From Streptomyces sp. Act143 (GTDB lineage: Bacteria; Actinomycetota; Actinomycetes; Streptomycetales; Streptomycetaceae), in assembly GCF_003143935.1 (NCBI RefSeq), contig NZ_QFRX01000001.1, forward strand, positions 1,684,071-1,748,070: a stretch of DNA of 64,000 bases. Reading direction: 5' to 3'. Below, piece by piece: positions 25,269 to 34,424 of the stretch (position 1 is its first letter; every line of letters starts with the position of its first letter). Under the pieces are notes generated by a model. That model searched no databases. It saw nothing but the letters and a program-made list of their open reading frames with translations, and was not told the DNA's origin. A program made the position numbers and the translations under genes.

Positions 25269-27428
25269 TCATCCGGCTGATGCGCTCCCGTCGTGCCGGG
25301 TGGGGGTGTGGTCGGGGTGGGCCGCGGACATGCGGTCGTGGACCACGGGGGCGGAGGCCGGCGCGGGCCGCGCCTCAGCCGTCCGGGCCGCGTCCAGGGC
25401 CGATACGTCCATGGCGGCGTGCGGGGCCGTGGCCGTGACGCCGGGGTGGGGGACGTCGGGGTGGGTGAGGTCGGGGTGGGTGAGGTCGGTGTATCCCGGC
25501 CCGGTGAGGGAGGTGTCCCGCTGCGGCACCCCCAGGTGCACCGCCCCTGTGGAATACGCGCCGGGGTCCGGGACGCCGCTGGTCTCGGCCTCCAGGTGCT
25601 GCTGTGCCTCGGCGAGGCCGATGCCTCGCTGGAAGGCCGCCATCAGGCCCGGGTCGTGTCCGGCGACATGCTCGCTGTCCGGCCGTGGTGCCGCCGGGCC
25701 GTCGCGGAGCTGGGGGACGATGTGCTCCTGGGCACGTCGGCGGGGCAGTTGGGGCTTGCCCATGGTGCCGCGGACGGGGCCCGTGCGCGGGGTCGGCGGC
25801 GTGGCGGTGCTCTGGGCGACGAGCCGCCGGTCGTCGGGCCGGATGCCAGGCACGGCCTCCGCCGGATTGGGCCGCTCCTGGTGACTGCCCCGCACGGGCA
25901 GCGGCACTGCGGGCCCCTCCCCGTTCGCCGCCGGTCCCGCACTGTGCGGGACGTCCATCGGCAGCGGGGACCGTACGGTGGGGCCGGCGTCGGGCACGAC
26001 CCGCTGCGGCCCGGTGTCCGCCAGGCCGCCCGCCCCGGCTCCGCCCTGCGGATACTGCAGCGGCGGCACGGCGGTGTCCGGCGCGGACGGCCGCGCACCC
26101 TGCGCACCCGGAACCGGCCGCGGCGCCGCGGACTGCGTCGAGCCCATCTCCGCGCCCCCGCCGCCGGGTCCGGCGAACCCCGTCCCGTCCGAGACCGCCG
26201 GTACGGCTCCGGGTACCCCCGGCTCCACGCCCAACAGCTCCTGCGGTACGACGAGTACGGCCTGGACACCGCCGTAGATGTTGGTCTGCAACCGGACGTT
26301 GATGCCGTGCCGCCGGGCGAGCTGCGAGACCACGAACAGTCCGATGCGGCCGTCCGCCAGCAGGCTTCCCACGTTGACCTGGTCGGGGTCGGTGAGCAGG
26401 GCGTTCATCCTGCTCTGTTCGGTGACGGGCATGCCGAGGCCGCGGTCCTCGACCTCGACGGCAAGTCCGGAGGTGACGAGGTTGGCGCGCAGCAGGACCT
26501 GGGTGTGCGGGGCGGAGAACACCGTGGCGTTCTCGACGAGTTCGGCGAGCAGGTGGATGACGTCGGCGACCGCGTGGCCGCGCAGGGTGCCGTCGATGGG
26601 GGGCACGAGTTTGACGCGGGAGTACTGCTCGACCTCGGCGATGGCCGAGCGCAGCACCTCGGTCATGGAGACGGGGTGGCTCCACTGCCGCCGCGAGACG
26701 GCACCGCCGAGCACGGCGAGGTTCTCGGCGTGGCGCCGGATGCGGGTGGCGAGGTGGTCGACGTGGAAGAGGCCCTTGAGCAGATCGGGGTCCTCGATCT
26801 CGTTCTCCAGCTCGTCGAGGATGGAGATCTCCCGGTGCACCAGGGACTGCAGGCGCCGGGCGAGGTTGAGGAAGACCTCCAGCTTCTGCTCGCTGCCCGC
26901 CTGGCTGGAGAGTTGGGCGGCCTGGACGACGGCGGTGACGGCGCCGTCGTGGGCACGGGCCAGGTCGGCGGCGAGCAGTTCGAAGTCGTCGGCGCCGTCC
27001 GCGGGCCCGCCGCACGGTGTGCGCTGAGGCGGCCCGTCGCCGCGACGCAACGCCTCGACGAGGGCCCGCAGATCGGCCTCGCCCCGTGCGGTGCTGCGGC
27101 GCAGCGCGCCGATGCGGTCGGTGACCGACTTGGCGGCGCGGTCGGCGGCGACGGCCGCGATGAGAATGCCGGCGAGCGCCACCGAGACCGCGCCGGCGAG
27201 GACGCCCCAGAGGGTGAGGCTCGGTCGGGCGCCGGTGGAGCGGACGGTGAAGAGGACGGCAGCGGAGGCGGCGAGGGCGACCGCGATGGGCGGCAGCACG
27301 GCGAGCCGCAGCAGTTGGGGCCGTATGTGAGTCTCGGGCAGCGCGATCGCGGGCCGGGCGGCGGGCCTGCCGTGCCGGCCTCCCTCACGGCGGTCGGAGC
27401 GCGCCGCCGGTGCGCGGAGCTGAGACAT
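25269..27428 (-). CDS. cvnA: Conservon sensor kinase-like ATPase (CvnA-type)
   Basis: 719 residues from ATG 27428; a GTG at 27614 would add a basic low-complexity leader. Two N-terminal membrane segments (LLRLAVLPPIAVALAASAAV and LWGVLAGAVSVALAGILIAA) precede a helical region with DHLATRIRRHAENLAVLGG and a HATPase domain: N-box LLAELVENATVFS, VEDRGLGMP and GRIGLFVVSQLARRHGI. The last 300 residues are Pro/Gly/Ala-rich and disordered, with a short HPDLTHPDVPHPG repeat. It is the membrane sensor of the conservon; whether it phosphorylates is unclear in this class. Confidence 0.92.
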   Translation of the reverse strand: MSQLRAPAARSDRREGGRHGRPAARPAIALPETHIRPQLLRLAVLPPIAVALAASAAVLFTVRSTGARPSLTLWGVLAGAVSVALAGILIAAVAADRAAKSVTDRIGALRRSTARGEADLRALVEALRRGDGPPQRTPCGGPADGADDFELLAADLARAHDGAVTAVVQAAQLSSQAGSEQKLEVFLNLARRLQSLVHREISILDELENEIEDPDLLKGLFHVDHLATRIRRHAENLAVLGGAVSRRQWSHPVSMTEVLRSAIAEVEQYSRVKLVPPIDGTLRGHAVADVIHLLAELVENATVFSAPHTQVLLRANLVTSGLAVEVEDRGLGMPVTEQSRMNALLTDPDQVNVGSLLADGRIGLFVVSQLARRHGINVRLQTNIYGGVQAVLVVPQELLGVEPGVPGAVPAVSDGTGFAGPGGGGAEMGSTQSAAPRPVPGAQGARPSAPDTAVPPLQYPQGGAGAGGLADTGPQRVVPDAGPTVRSPLPMDVPHSAGPAANGEGPAVPLPVRGSHQERPNPAEAVPGIRPDDRRLVAQSTATPPTPRTGPVRGTMGKPQLPRRRAQEHIVPQLRDGPAAPRPDSEHVAGHDPGLMAAFQRGIGLAEAQQHLEAETSGVPDPGAYSTGAVHLGVPQRDTSLTGPGYTDLTHPDLTHPDVPHPGVTATAPHAAMDVSALDAARTAEARPAPASAPVVHDRMSAAHPDHTPTRHDGSASAG

Positions 27429-28400
27429 CGGTGTCCTCGTCGTGCTGGTCCGTGTACTGGCCCGGCGGGCCTGGTCGCCGGACGGGCCCGGCCGGCCACG
27501 GCCGGGCTGACTCGCGGGGCCACGGCCGGGCTCCCGGGGCCCGGTGCGCGCTCCCGCCGGTTCCCGGGTGCGCCCGCCACGGTCGGCACGCACTCCGACG
27601 CGATCGTCGGTCACCGGCTTCCCCCGGCTCCCGGTCGCGGTCGAGCTGGGGGGATCCCCATCGCGTCGACTCCCTCCTCCGGTCTGGTCCTCACGGCACG
27701 GTGTCGGTCGAGAGCGCCGGGATTTCGGCCCTGCGTCGCCCGACGGACACTCACAGTAGTCGGCAACGCATCATGTGCGGTGGGCAGTTGACAAACTCGT
27801 ACGGGGAGCGTCCCGCTCTGGTATGAGGGTTCGTACGACAGCCCGATAAACCCGCCGACGGGCCGGGCAGTTCACTGCAGGGATCGATCAACGCTGGTCA
27901 GAGGCGGTCACAAACGGAACGCCCGAACCTGTGCCGCACACCCGTCCGACCGCCGCCTCAGGCCATGGAAGCGCCGCTCGGTCACGCCTCGACGCCCGGA
28001 CGAGCACCCCCACAGGCTTCACTCTCCGTAGTGCCTCGGGTGGGGCTACGGGGACGCGGGGGGCGAGATCCGCAGCGAAGGCAGGACGGACTTCTCAGCC
28101 GCATTGAGGACGACGGAATACGGGCCGCCGCGCACCGCCACATCACCCGTCTGCGGTCGAGGCAGCCCGGAAAGGCCCCGGCGGGGACGGAACAGCAGAC
28201 AGGGATGCATCGAGAGCACCTGACCGGTCCACAGCCGCAGGGCGTCCTCGTTGCGCCCCAAGGACACCGGCTCCACCGCCCCGTCCCGGCCCCGTCGACT
28301 CGGCCTCCCCCTTCGCCGGCCCGCCCCGCCCGCCCCGCCCGCACCCCCCTGCGGCCCGCGGGACCCTCCGTCCCCGCCGACCGGAACGTGACCCGGCCTG
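27429..28400. other. 970-bp region upstream of conservon, no clear gene
   Basis: The part next to cvnA should hold its promoter. AT-richer sequence lies at 27760-27860, with two copies of the palindrome cgtacg (27801 and 27833), but I cannot place -35/-10 hexamers with confidence. A minus-strand frame at 28046-28276 (start MEPVSLGRNEDALRLW, later GDVAVRGGPYSVVLNAAEKS) looks mildly protein-like yet matches nothing I know and lacks a clear ribosome site. Confidence 0.4.
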
Positions 28401-29633
28401 TCAGGCCACGGGTACCGCCTCCGGTTCCCCGCTCCCCTCCCCCTTGCGCTCCGCCGCCGCCTCGGCGGCCGTCTCGATCGCGGCCTCGCTGACCGGCTCG
28501 GCCGCGGGCCAACCGCCGGTGGGCGCCTCGGCGACCTGGCGCCACCACGGCGCGACCGGCACCCCCTCGCCCGCCGGCTCGAACGGCTCGCCCGGCCGCG
28601 GCAGGGCGATGCGCGCGCCCTCCGCGTGGGCCGCCGCGACCGTCCCCTCCCCCGGCTCCGCCCACGCGTGGGTGGCCAGGTTGAACGTGGCCCAGTGGAT
28701 CGGCAGCATCGGACCGGCCGACGGGCCGCCCTGGAGGTCGAGGTGGGCGCGCATGCCCTCCGCCGGCGTCATGTGGATGTCCGGCCAGAAGTCGCTGTAC
28801 GCGCCGATCTGGATCATCGTGGCGTCGAACGGGCCGTGTTCGGCACCGATCTCCTTGAAGCCGTCGAAGTAGCCGGTGTCGCCGCTGTGGTAGATCCGGT
28901 GTGCGTCACCCGCGACGGCCCAGGACGCCCAGAGCGTGTGCTGGGTGTTGCGCAGACCGCGGCCGCAGAAGTGGCGGGCCGGGGTGGCGGTGAGGGTGAG
29001 GCCGCCGACCTTGGTCGACTCGTGCCAGTCCAGCTCGCGCAGCCGGTCGGCGGAGACGCCCCAGTGTTCGAGGTGGGCGCCGACGCCGAGAGGGACGGCG
29101 AACAGGGTGTCCGTGTCGGCCAGCGCCTTGATGGTCGGCATGTCCAGGTGGTCGTAGTGGTCGTGGGAGATGACGACCACGTCGACCGGGCCGAGGGCGG
29201 CCAGGGGCAGCGGCACCGGATGCAGCCGCTTCGGTCCCGCGAACGGGAACGGGGAGCAGCGCTCGCCCCAGACCGGATCGAACAGCACCCGGTGCCCGTC
29301 GATCTCGGCGAGCACGCTGGAGTGGCCCATCCAGGTCAGCCGCAGCCCGGTGGCGGGCGGCCGGGCGATGTCGGCGAGGGTGGTGGGGTGCACCGGAATC
29401 GTGCCCTTGGGGCTGCGGCGAGGGCGCTCCTCCTTGTCGAAGAAGACCTTCGCGAACTCCAGCGTCGATCCGGAGGGCCGGATCCGGGCCGCACCGCCGG
29501 GATTCTGGAAGACCCCGTCCTTGAAATGGGGTGATCTGCGGATGCGTGCGAGGCGCTCACCGCTCGGGTCCACGCCGAAGGCCTCGGGCTGGAGGCCGCG
29601 AAGCCCTGAGCTCAGGGAACGGAAAGCGGACAC
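28401..29633 (-). CDS. MBL-fold metal-dependent hydrolase (UlaG/NAPE-PLD-like)
   Basis: 410 residues from a GTG at 29633 preceded by GGAGG. Metallo-beta-lactamase core: LTWMGHSSVLAEIDGHRVLFDPVW, metal motif VVISHDHYDHLDMPT (HxHxDH), TPARHFCGRG, IYHSGDTGYFDGF and a late MLPIHWATF histidine. The 90-residue N-terminal extension and this motif set match NAPE-PLD/UlaG-type phosphodiesterase or lactonase relatives. The C-terminal 30 residues are a Glu/Ala-rich tail. No signal peptide. Confidence 0.9.
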   Translation of the reverse strand: MSAFRSLSSGLRGLQPEAFGVDPSGERLARIRRSPHFKDGVFQNPGGAARIRPSGSTLEFAKVFFDKEERPRRSPKGTIPVHPTTLADIARPPATGLRLTWMGHSSVLAEIDGHRVLFDPVWGERCSPFPFAGPKRLHPVPLPLAALGPVDVVVISHDHYDHLDMPTIKALADTDTLFAVPLGVGAHLEHWGVSADRLRELDWHESTKVGGLTLTATPARHFCGRGLRNTQHTLWASWAVAGDAHRIYHSGDTGYFDGFKEIGAEHGPFDATMIQIGAYSDFWPDIHMTPAEGMRAHLDLQGGPSAGPMLPIHWATFNLATHAWAEPGEGTVAAAHAEGARIALPRPGEPFEPAGEGVPVAPWWRQVAEAPTGGWPAAEPVSEAAIETAAEAAAERKGEGSGEPEAVPVA

Positions 29634-29704
29634 GGTACCTCCAGGTGGAGTCGGTGAGGCTGTCCATTATGGTCGCCCCCTCCGACAGTCCGGGATCAGC
29701 CTGG

Positions 29705-30544
29705 TCACGGCCGCATGAACTGCGCCTCGGACTCGCCCCACTCCGTGACGTCCACCACGTCCCCCACCGCCACCTTCCCCGGCCGCAGCACGGAGAACTT
29801 CGCGCCGAACACCGTGCCGACGGCGGCACGGCGGTATCGGGCCAGCGTACGGATGGGTTCGTGGCCGGCCTTCGCCCCGCGTTCCTGGTCCACCAGGGTG
29901 ACGGCACAGCGCATGGCGGGCTTCGCGTACGCCAGGCCGGTGTCGCCGATCAGCAGGTGACGGGCGCGGTCCTCGGTGTGCGGGACCTCCCAGCCGTCGA
30001 TCACGATGTTGGGGCGGAACCGGTTCATCGCCAGCGGCTGCGCGCCGTGTTCGGCGATCTTCTGGTTCAGCAGGTCGAGGCTGGACCGGGACAGGACGTG
30101 CAGTGCCCCGCTGTCCGCCCAGCCCGCGGTTCCCGGTGTCCTGCCGTCGGTCACCCGGTCGTGCTCCGGCGGCACCCGCACCAGCCTGCTCGGGGTGCCG
30201 AGCACCGCGGTGAGCCACTCCGCCGCGGTGTCGCCCTGGTCGATGCCCCGGTACGGCGTGCCGAACAGGTCGACCGGTCGCCGTACCCCGGTGGTGTCGA
30301 CGTCGACGGCCACCTCGCCGTGGTCCGGCGCCCGCAGCGTGAGCCGCTCGCCGGCGGCGTCGATGCCGGGGCGGATCAGCGCGAGCCGTGGATCGCGCCG
30401 TTGGGTCCGGAACACCCCCTCCTCGTTCACGACCATGAAGGACCGGTCGTGCGCGAGTCCGGCGGGCGTCACCGCCGCCTCGCTCGCCGGGACCCCGGCG
30501 CAGCCCTTGACGGGGTAGTACGTGAGCTCGACGACCGTGGCCAT
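29705..30544 (-). CDS. MOSC domain-containing protein (mARC-like)
   Basis: 279 residues. An N-terminal MOSC beta-barrel domain (ELTYYPVKGCAGVPASEAAVT, DRSFMVVNEEGVFRTQRRDPRLALI) precedes the MOSC core (NRFRPNIVIDGW, AKPAMRCAVTLVDQE with the molybdenum-ligand-type Cys). Such proteins bind the molybdenum cofactor and reduce N-hydroxylated compounds, as in mARC and YcbX. No fused ferredoxin domain is present, so an electron donor must come from elsewhere. Confidence 0.9.
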   Translation of the reverse strand: MATVVELTYYPVKGCAGVPASEAAVTPAGLAHDRSFMVVNEEGVFRTQRRDPRLALIRPGIDAAGERLTLRAPDHGEVAVDVDTTGVRRPVDLFGTPYRGIDQGDTAAEWLTAVLGTPSRLVRVPPEHDRVTDGRTPGTAGWADSGALHVLSRSSLDLLNQKIAEHGAQPLAMNRFRPNIVIDGWEVPHTEDRARHLLIGDTGLAYAKPAMRCAVTLVDQERGAKAGHEPIRTLARYRRAAVGTVFGAKFSVLRPGKVAVGDVVDVTEWGESEAQFMRP

Positions 30545-30628
30545 GCCCGCCCCCTCCGGCGATCAGTACGTTCCCAAAGGAAACCTATCGGGGCCGTCCG
30601 GAGGTCCGCCAATGGCTTTTCACGCGCG

Positions 30629-30674
30629 TTGACAGCCGCCGCCCGCTGTCAAGATACTGACTCACCATTCAGTA
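30629..30674 (+). promoter_or_regulatory. Promoter overlapped by two inverted repeats
   Basis: -35 TTGACA at 30629-30634 and -10 GATACT at 30653-30658 (18-bp spacer). A perfect repeat TGACAGC-N8-GCTGTCA (30630-30651) covers the -35 and spacer. A second, TACTGA-N8-TCAGTA (30655-30674), covers the -10 and start point. A GGAG ribosome site leads to the ATG at 30693. One dyad probably binds the TetR protein encoded just downstream of the dehydrogenase. Confidence 0.75.
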
Positions 30675-30692
30675 ATCCGACCAGGAGCCCTC

Positions 30693-31871
30693 ATGACCAC
30701 CCCCCTGCTGTCGCTCACCTGGACCGACCACGTCACCGGTCGCCAGGGCTTCCTGGTCGTCGACCGGCTGGTGCGCGGGGTCTCCAGCGGGGGGCTGCGC
30801 ATGCGGGCGGGCTGCACCCTGGACGAGGTCACCGGGCTCGCCCGCGGCATGACCATGAAGGAGGCGCTGCACTACGACCCGGAGGCCCGTTACGTCCCGT
30901 TGGGCGGCGCCAAGGGCGGCATCGACTGCGATCCCCGGGACCCGGCGGCGTACGAGCTGCTCGTGCGCTTCCTGCGCGCGATGCGACCGTACGTCGAGCG
31001 CTTCTGGACCACCGGTGAGGATCTGGGCCTGACTCAGGACCTGGTGGACCGGGCGGCGGCCGAGGCGGGGCTCGTGTCGTCGATCCAGGCCGTCTATCCG
31101 CTGCTGGACGACGAGGCAGCGGCCCGTGAGCGGCTGGCCGACGCGTTCGCCGTCGAGGTGGACGGCATCGGGCTCGACGAACTGGTCGGCGGCTGCGGGG
31201 TCGCCGAGTCGGCGCTCGCCGCCCTGGACCGGGCCGGGATGCCGTACGCCGGGACCCGGGTCGCCGTGCAGGGGCTCGGCACGATGGGCGGGGCCACGGC
31301 GAGGTTCCTCGCGCGCGCGGGGCTCACGATCGTCGCCGTCGCCGACATCAAGGGCACGATCGCCAACCCCGAGGGGCTGGACATCGAGGCGCTGCTCGCC
31401 GCCCGGGACGCCCACGGCACCGTCGACCGCGCCGTCCTGCGGCCCGGCGACCGCGAACTGCCGGGCGACGCCTGGCTGGCCGCCGACGCGGAGGTGCTGG
31501 TGCCGGCCGCGGTGTCGTACGCCATCGACGCCACGAACCAGGAGCGCGTCACCGCCCGCTGGATCGTCGAGGCCGCCAACATGCCCGTCCTGCCCGCGGC
31601 GGAGGCGCTGCTGGCCACGCGGTCCGTCACGGTGCTGCCGGACGTGGTCGTGAACTCCGGTACGAACGCCTGGTGGTGGTGGACCCTCTTCGGCGACATC
31701 GGCGCGGACGCGGACGAGGCCTTCGCCCACGTACGCCGCTCGATGCGCACCCTCGTCGACCGGATGCTGGCCCGCGCGGAGGCCGACGGGACGTCGCCGC
31801 GGGCCGCCGCGCACGCGATCGTCGCGGACCGGCTGCCGGTGATCGCCGAGCGGTTCGGGTGGTACCGGTAG
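30693..31871 (+). CDS. Glu/Leu/Phe/Val family amino-acid dehydrogenase
   Basis: 392 residues. Catalytic segment VPLGGAKGGIDCDPRD (Lys of GGAKGG), substrate region RGVSSGGLRMRAGCT, NAD-binding RVAVQGLGTMGGATARFLARAGL, and VEAANMPVLPAAEALLATRSV followed by VVVNSGTNAWWW. It oxidatively deaminates an L-amino acid to a 2-oxo acid with NAD(P). The exact amino acid cannot be told; it is longer than valine dehydrogenases (about 364). Transcription is probably repressed through the doubly palindromic promoter by the TetR gene 49 bp downstream. Confidence 0.88.
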   Translation: MTTPLLSLTWTDHVTGRQGFLVVDRLVRGVSSGGLRMRAGCTLDEVTGLARGMTMKEALHYDPEARYVPLGGAKGGIDCDPRDPAAYELLVRFLRAMRPYVERFWTTGEDLGLTQDLVDRAAAEAGLVSSIQAVYPLLDDEAAARERLADAFAVEVDGIGLDELVGGCGVAESALAALDRAGMPYAGTRVAVQGLGTMGGATARFLARAGLTIVAVADIKGTIANPEGLDIEALLAARDAHGTVDRAVLRPGDRELPGDAWLAADAEVLVPAAVSYAIDATNQERVTARWIVEAANMPVLPAAEALLATRSVTVLPDVVVNSGTNAWWWWTLFGDIGADADEAFAHVRRSMRTLVDRMLARAEADGTSPRAAAHAIVADRLPVIAERFGWYR

Positions 31872-31920
31872 GGCCGGAGGCCGCGTCTGCCTGCCCGGCG
31901 TCACGGATTAAGGTGACCGC

Positions 31921-32541
31921 GTGGCGAGAGTGCGGTTGAGCGTGGCCGAGCGGCGCGAGGAGTTGCTGCGGGCCGCCATCGGGCAGATCGAGGCGCGCGG
32001 CGTGGCGGCCGTTCGGATCTCCGACGTGGCCTCGTCGCTCGGGGTGAGCAACGCGCTGGTGCTGTACCACTTCTCGACCAAGGAGAAGCTGGTCGCCGCC
32101 GCGTTCGCGTACGCCGCCGAGGACGACCTCGCCCAGTTGCGCAAGCTGCTCGGCCGCCGGACCACGGCGCTGCGCCGGCTGCGGTCGGCCGTGCGCTGGT
32201 ACGCACCCACGGGTCAGGCCAAGGGCTGGCGGCTGTGGATCGAGGGCTGGGCGGCGGCCCTGCGCGAGCCGGTCCTCCAGGAGGTCACCCGCGACCTCGA
32301 CATGCGGTGGAAGGCGGCGATCGCCGAGGTCATCGAGGAGGGGGTCGCCGCGGGCGAGTTCGGGTGCCCGGACCCGCGGGCCGCGGCCCTGCGCCTCACC
32401 GCCCTGCTCGACGGACTCGCCGTCCAGTTGACGTCGTATCCGGGCGCCGTGTCACGCGCGCGTGCCCAGGAGTGGGCGGACGAGGCGCTGGCCCGGGAAC
32501 TCGGGCTGGGGGCCGACGCGTTGAGCGCCCGGGAGCGCTGA
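31921..32541 (+). CDS. TetR family regulator of the dehydrogenase
   Basis: 206 residues from a GTG at 31921. HTH: RREELLRAAIGQIEARGVAA then ISDVASSLGVSNALVLYHFSTKEKL. The C-terminal half (WRLWIEGWAAALREPVLQEVTRDLD) resembles BetI-like TetR_C_6 domains. It follows the amino-acid dehydrogenase by 49 bp in the same direction, so both probably share the palindromic promoter at 30629, giving negative feedback. Ligand may be an amino acid or 2-oxo acid. Confidence 0.87.
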   Translation: MARVRLSVAERREELLRAAIGQIEARGVAAVRISDVASSLGVSNALVLYHFSTKEKLVAAAFAYAAEDDLAQLRKLLGRRTTALRRLRSAVRWYAPTGQAKGWRLWIEGWAAALREPVLQEVTRDLDMRWKAAIAEVIEEGVAAGEFGCPDPRAAALRLTALLDGLAVQLTSYPGAVSRARAQEWADEALARELGLGADALSARER

Positions 32542-32574
32542 GGGGTCGGCCCGTCGAGGCGGGACCGGCCTCAC

Positions 32575-33336
32575 TCAGACCAGCTCGTACACCGCCGTGA
32601 CCGTCGCCGTCGCCTTGATCTCCCCCTGTGCCAGCGGCACACCGCCGAAGCCGGCCGGGGCGTCCGCGGAGACCGAGGGGGACGGGGTGACGTAACCCGC
32701 GCCGCCCTCGCTCAGGGAGACGAGGCGGCCGAGGTGCAGGCCGCTGAGGCGGGCGTACTGCGCCGCCTTGGCGTGGGCGTCGTCGTGCGCGGCCGCGCGG
32801 GCGCGGGCCTGGAGCGGGCGCCGGTCGTCGAGGTCGAAGACGACGGAGTCGATGCGGCCCGCGTTGCCGGTCGCGTCGGTGATCGCCTGGAGGAGCGCGC
32901 CGGTGGCGGCCGGCTTGCGCACCTTGATCGAGAAGGTCTGGGCGGCCTGGTAGCCCTTCAGCGTGGACTCGCCGTCCGTGTAGTCGTAGACGGGGCCGAG
33001 GGAGACGTTCTCGGTACGGATGTCCTCGTCGGCGATCCCCTGGGCGCGCACCGCCCTCAGCAGCGCGGCGGACGCCGTGTTCTGCGCCTTCAGCGCGGCC
33101 TGCGTCGTCTTGGCGACGGCCTCCACACCGGCGCCGACCAGCGCGATGTCGGGGTCGCCGACGGCGCTGCCCTCGCCGGTGACGGTGACGGTGGCGGGGG
33201 CCGCGGCGGTGCGGGCCGCGGGGGTGTGACCGCCTGCGGTGACGGCGGCGGCCGTCGTCGGCGCGACGAGGGCGGGCAGCCCCAGGGCGAGGAGGGTCAC
33301 GGCGATCGCCGTGACCGGCGTACGGGGAACGGGCAT
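32575..33336 (-). CDS. Secreted SIMPL-domain (DUF541) protein
   Basis: 253 residues. The signal peptide MPVPRTPVTAIAVTLLALGL...PTTAAA is followed by a SIMPL domain: ATVTVTGEGSAVGDPDIALVGAGVE, ENVSLGPVYDYTDGE, YQAAQTFSIKVRK, and a terminal ATATVTAVYEL. The family forms oligomeric extracytoplasmic rings in other bacteria; biochemical role unsettled. Convergent with the TetR gene. Confidence 0.88.
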   Translation of the reverse strand: MPVPRTPVTAIAVTLLALGLPALVAPTTAAAVTAGGHTPAARTAAAPATVTVTGEGSAVGDPDIALVGAGVEAVAKTTQAALKAQNTASAALLRAVRAQGIADEDIRTENVSLGPVYDYTDGESTLKGYQAAQTFSIKVRKPAATGALLQAITDATGNAGRIDSVVFDLDDRRPLQARARAAAHDDAHAKAAQYARLSGLHLGRLVSLSEGGAGYVTPSPSVSADAPAGFGGVPLAQGEIKATATVTAVYELV

Positions 33337-33493
33337 GCGCGTCCGGTCCTTCCGGGGTGGGGTGACAGTGCGGTCATCCCAACATCACGTCACGGACCGG
33401 ACCGCACACCACTCCCGCGCGGTCACCTCACTGGTGGAGCGTGCCTGCGCCCGACGCCGAGTACGTCGGGCGACCGAGCCGGCACCGGCGGCG

Positions 33494-34312
33494 TCAGGCC
33501 ACCGCGGAGATCCGCATCCTGATGTCGTCCGGCGACAGCGTGCCCTTGGCCGTCACGTGGTCGCCCGAGGACTCGCCGCGCAACCGTCGTCCGATCCACG
33601 GCACCAGGTACTCCCGCGCCCAGTGGACGTCGTCCCGCCGTACGTCGAGCGTGCCGCGGGGCGGCAGCGGGGGCCACGGCTGGTCGGGGTCGGCCGGGAC
33701 CTCCAGGCCGAGCACCTGACCCGCGCGGAGCGCCACGCGCGTGTGCCCCTCGGGAGAGAGGTGGAGCCGGTCGCCGTCCCAGGCCCGGCGGTCCTGCACG
33801 GTCTTCAGGGACCACAGGTCGAGCACGGGACAGCCGTACCGGTCGGCGATGGCCCGGACATGCCCGTTGTACGTGGCGATCTTGCCGCGCAGATGCTTGA
33901 GCACGGGCACGCCACGGGTGTCGAAACCGGTCGTCACCATGACGGTGCCGGCGACGGAGGTGAGTCGTTCGATCGCCCGCTCGAAGCGCTCGGCGACCTC
34001 GTCGGGGTCGGTGCCGGGCCGGATGATGTCGTTGCCGCCCGCGCAGAAGGAGACCAGGTCGGGGGCGAGTTCCACGGCCTTCGGGAGCTGGTCCTCGACG
34101 ATCTGGTCGAGGAGCTTCCCGCGTACGGCGAGGTTGGTGTACCGGAAGTCGCCCTCGGGCCGCCCGTCCGCGAGAAGCACCGCGAACCGGTCGGCCCAGC
34201 CGACGAACGCCCCGTCCGGGCCGGGGTCGCCCACGCCCTCGGTGAAGCTGTCCCCCACCGCAACGTACGACCCGATCACTGCTCTGCTGTCACTCTTCGA
34301 ATCGTCTGCCAC
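33494..34312 (-). CDS. SGNH/GDSL-type esterase
   Basis: 272 residues from a GTG at 34312. Block I VAVGDSFTEGVGDPGPDGAFVGWADRF (Ser nucleophile), block II NLAVRGK, block III SFCAGGNDIIRPG and block V DRLHLSPEGHTRVA (Asp-x-x-His) are all present, so it should be active. No signal peptide; cytoplasmic. The substrate is probably a small ester. Confidence 0.9.
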   Translation of the reverse strand: MADDSKSDSRAVIGSYVAVGDSFTEGVGDPGPDGAFVGWADRFAVLLADGRPEGDFRYTNLAVRGKLLDQIVEDQLPKAVELAPDLVSFCAGGNDIIRPGTDPDEVAERFERAIERLTSVAGTVMVTTGFDTRGVPVLKHLRGKIATYNGHVRAIADRYGCPVLDLWSLKTVQDRRAWDGDRLHLSPEGHTRVALRAGQVLGLEVPADPDQPWPPLPPRGTLDVRRDDVHWAREYLVPWIGRRLRGESSGDHVTAKGTLSPDDIRMRISAVA

Positions 34313-34424
34313 ATAGGCCCATGATTCCCTTTCGAATGTGACCTACGCGACCGTAAGGAGGGGTTGACGTGCGGTGAGATAAGCCACTCCTAAAGTGTTG
34401 GCCAAACCCGGAATACCTCTCCGA

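Noticed and set aside
27788..27793. TTGACA on the plus strand as a promoter
   Set aside because: No -10 at acceptable spacing and no plus-strand gene follows.
28046..28276. 76-codon minus-strand ORF as a gene
   Set aside because: No family recognised, no clear ribosome site; kept only as a note in the gap description.
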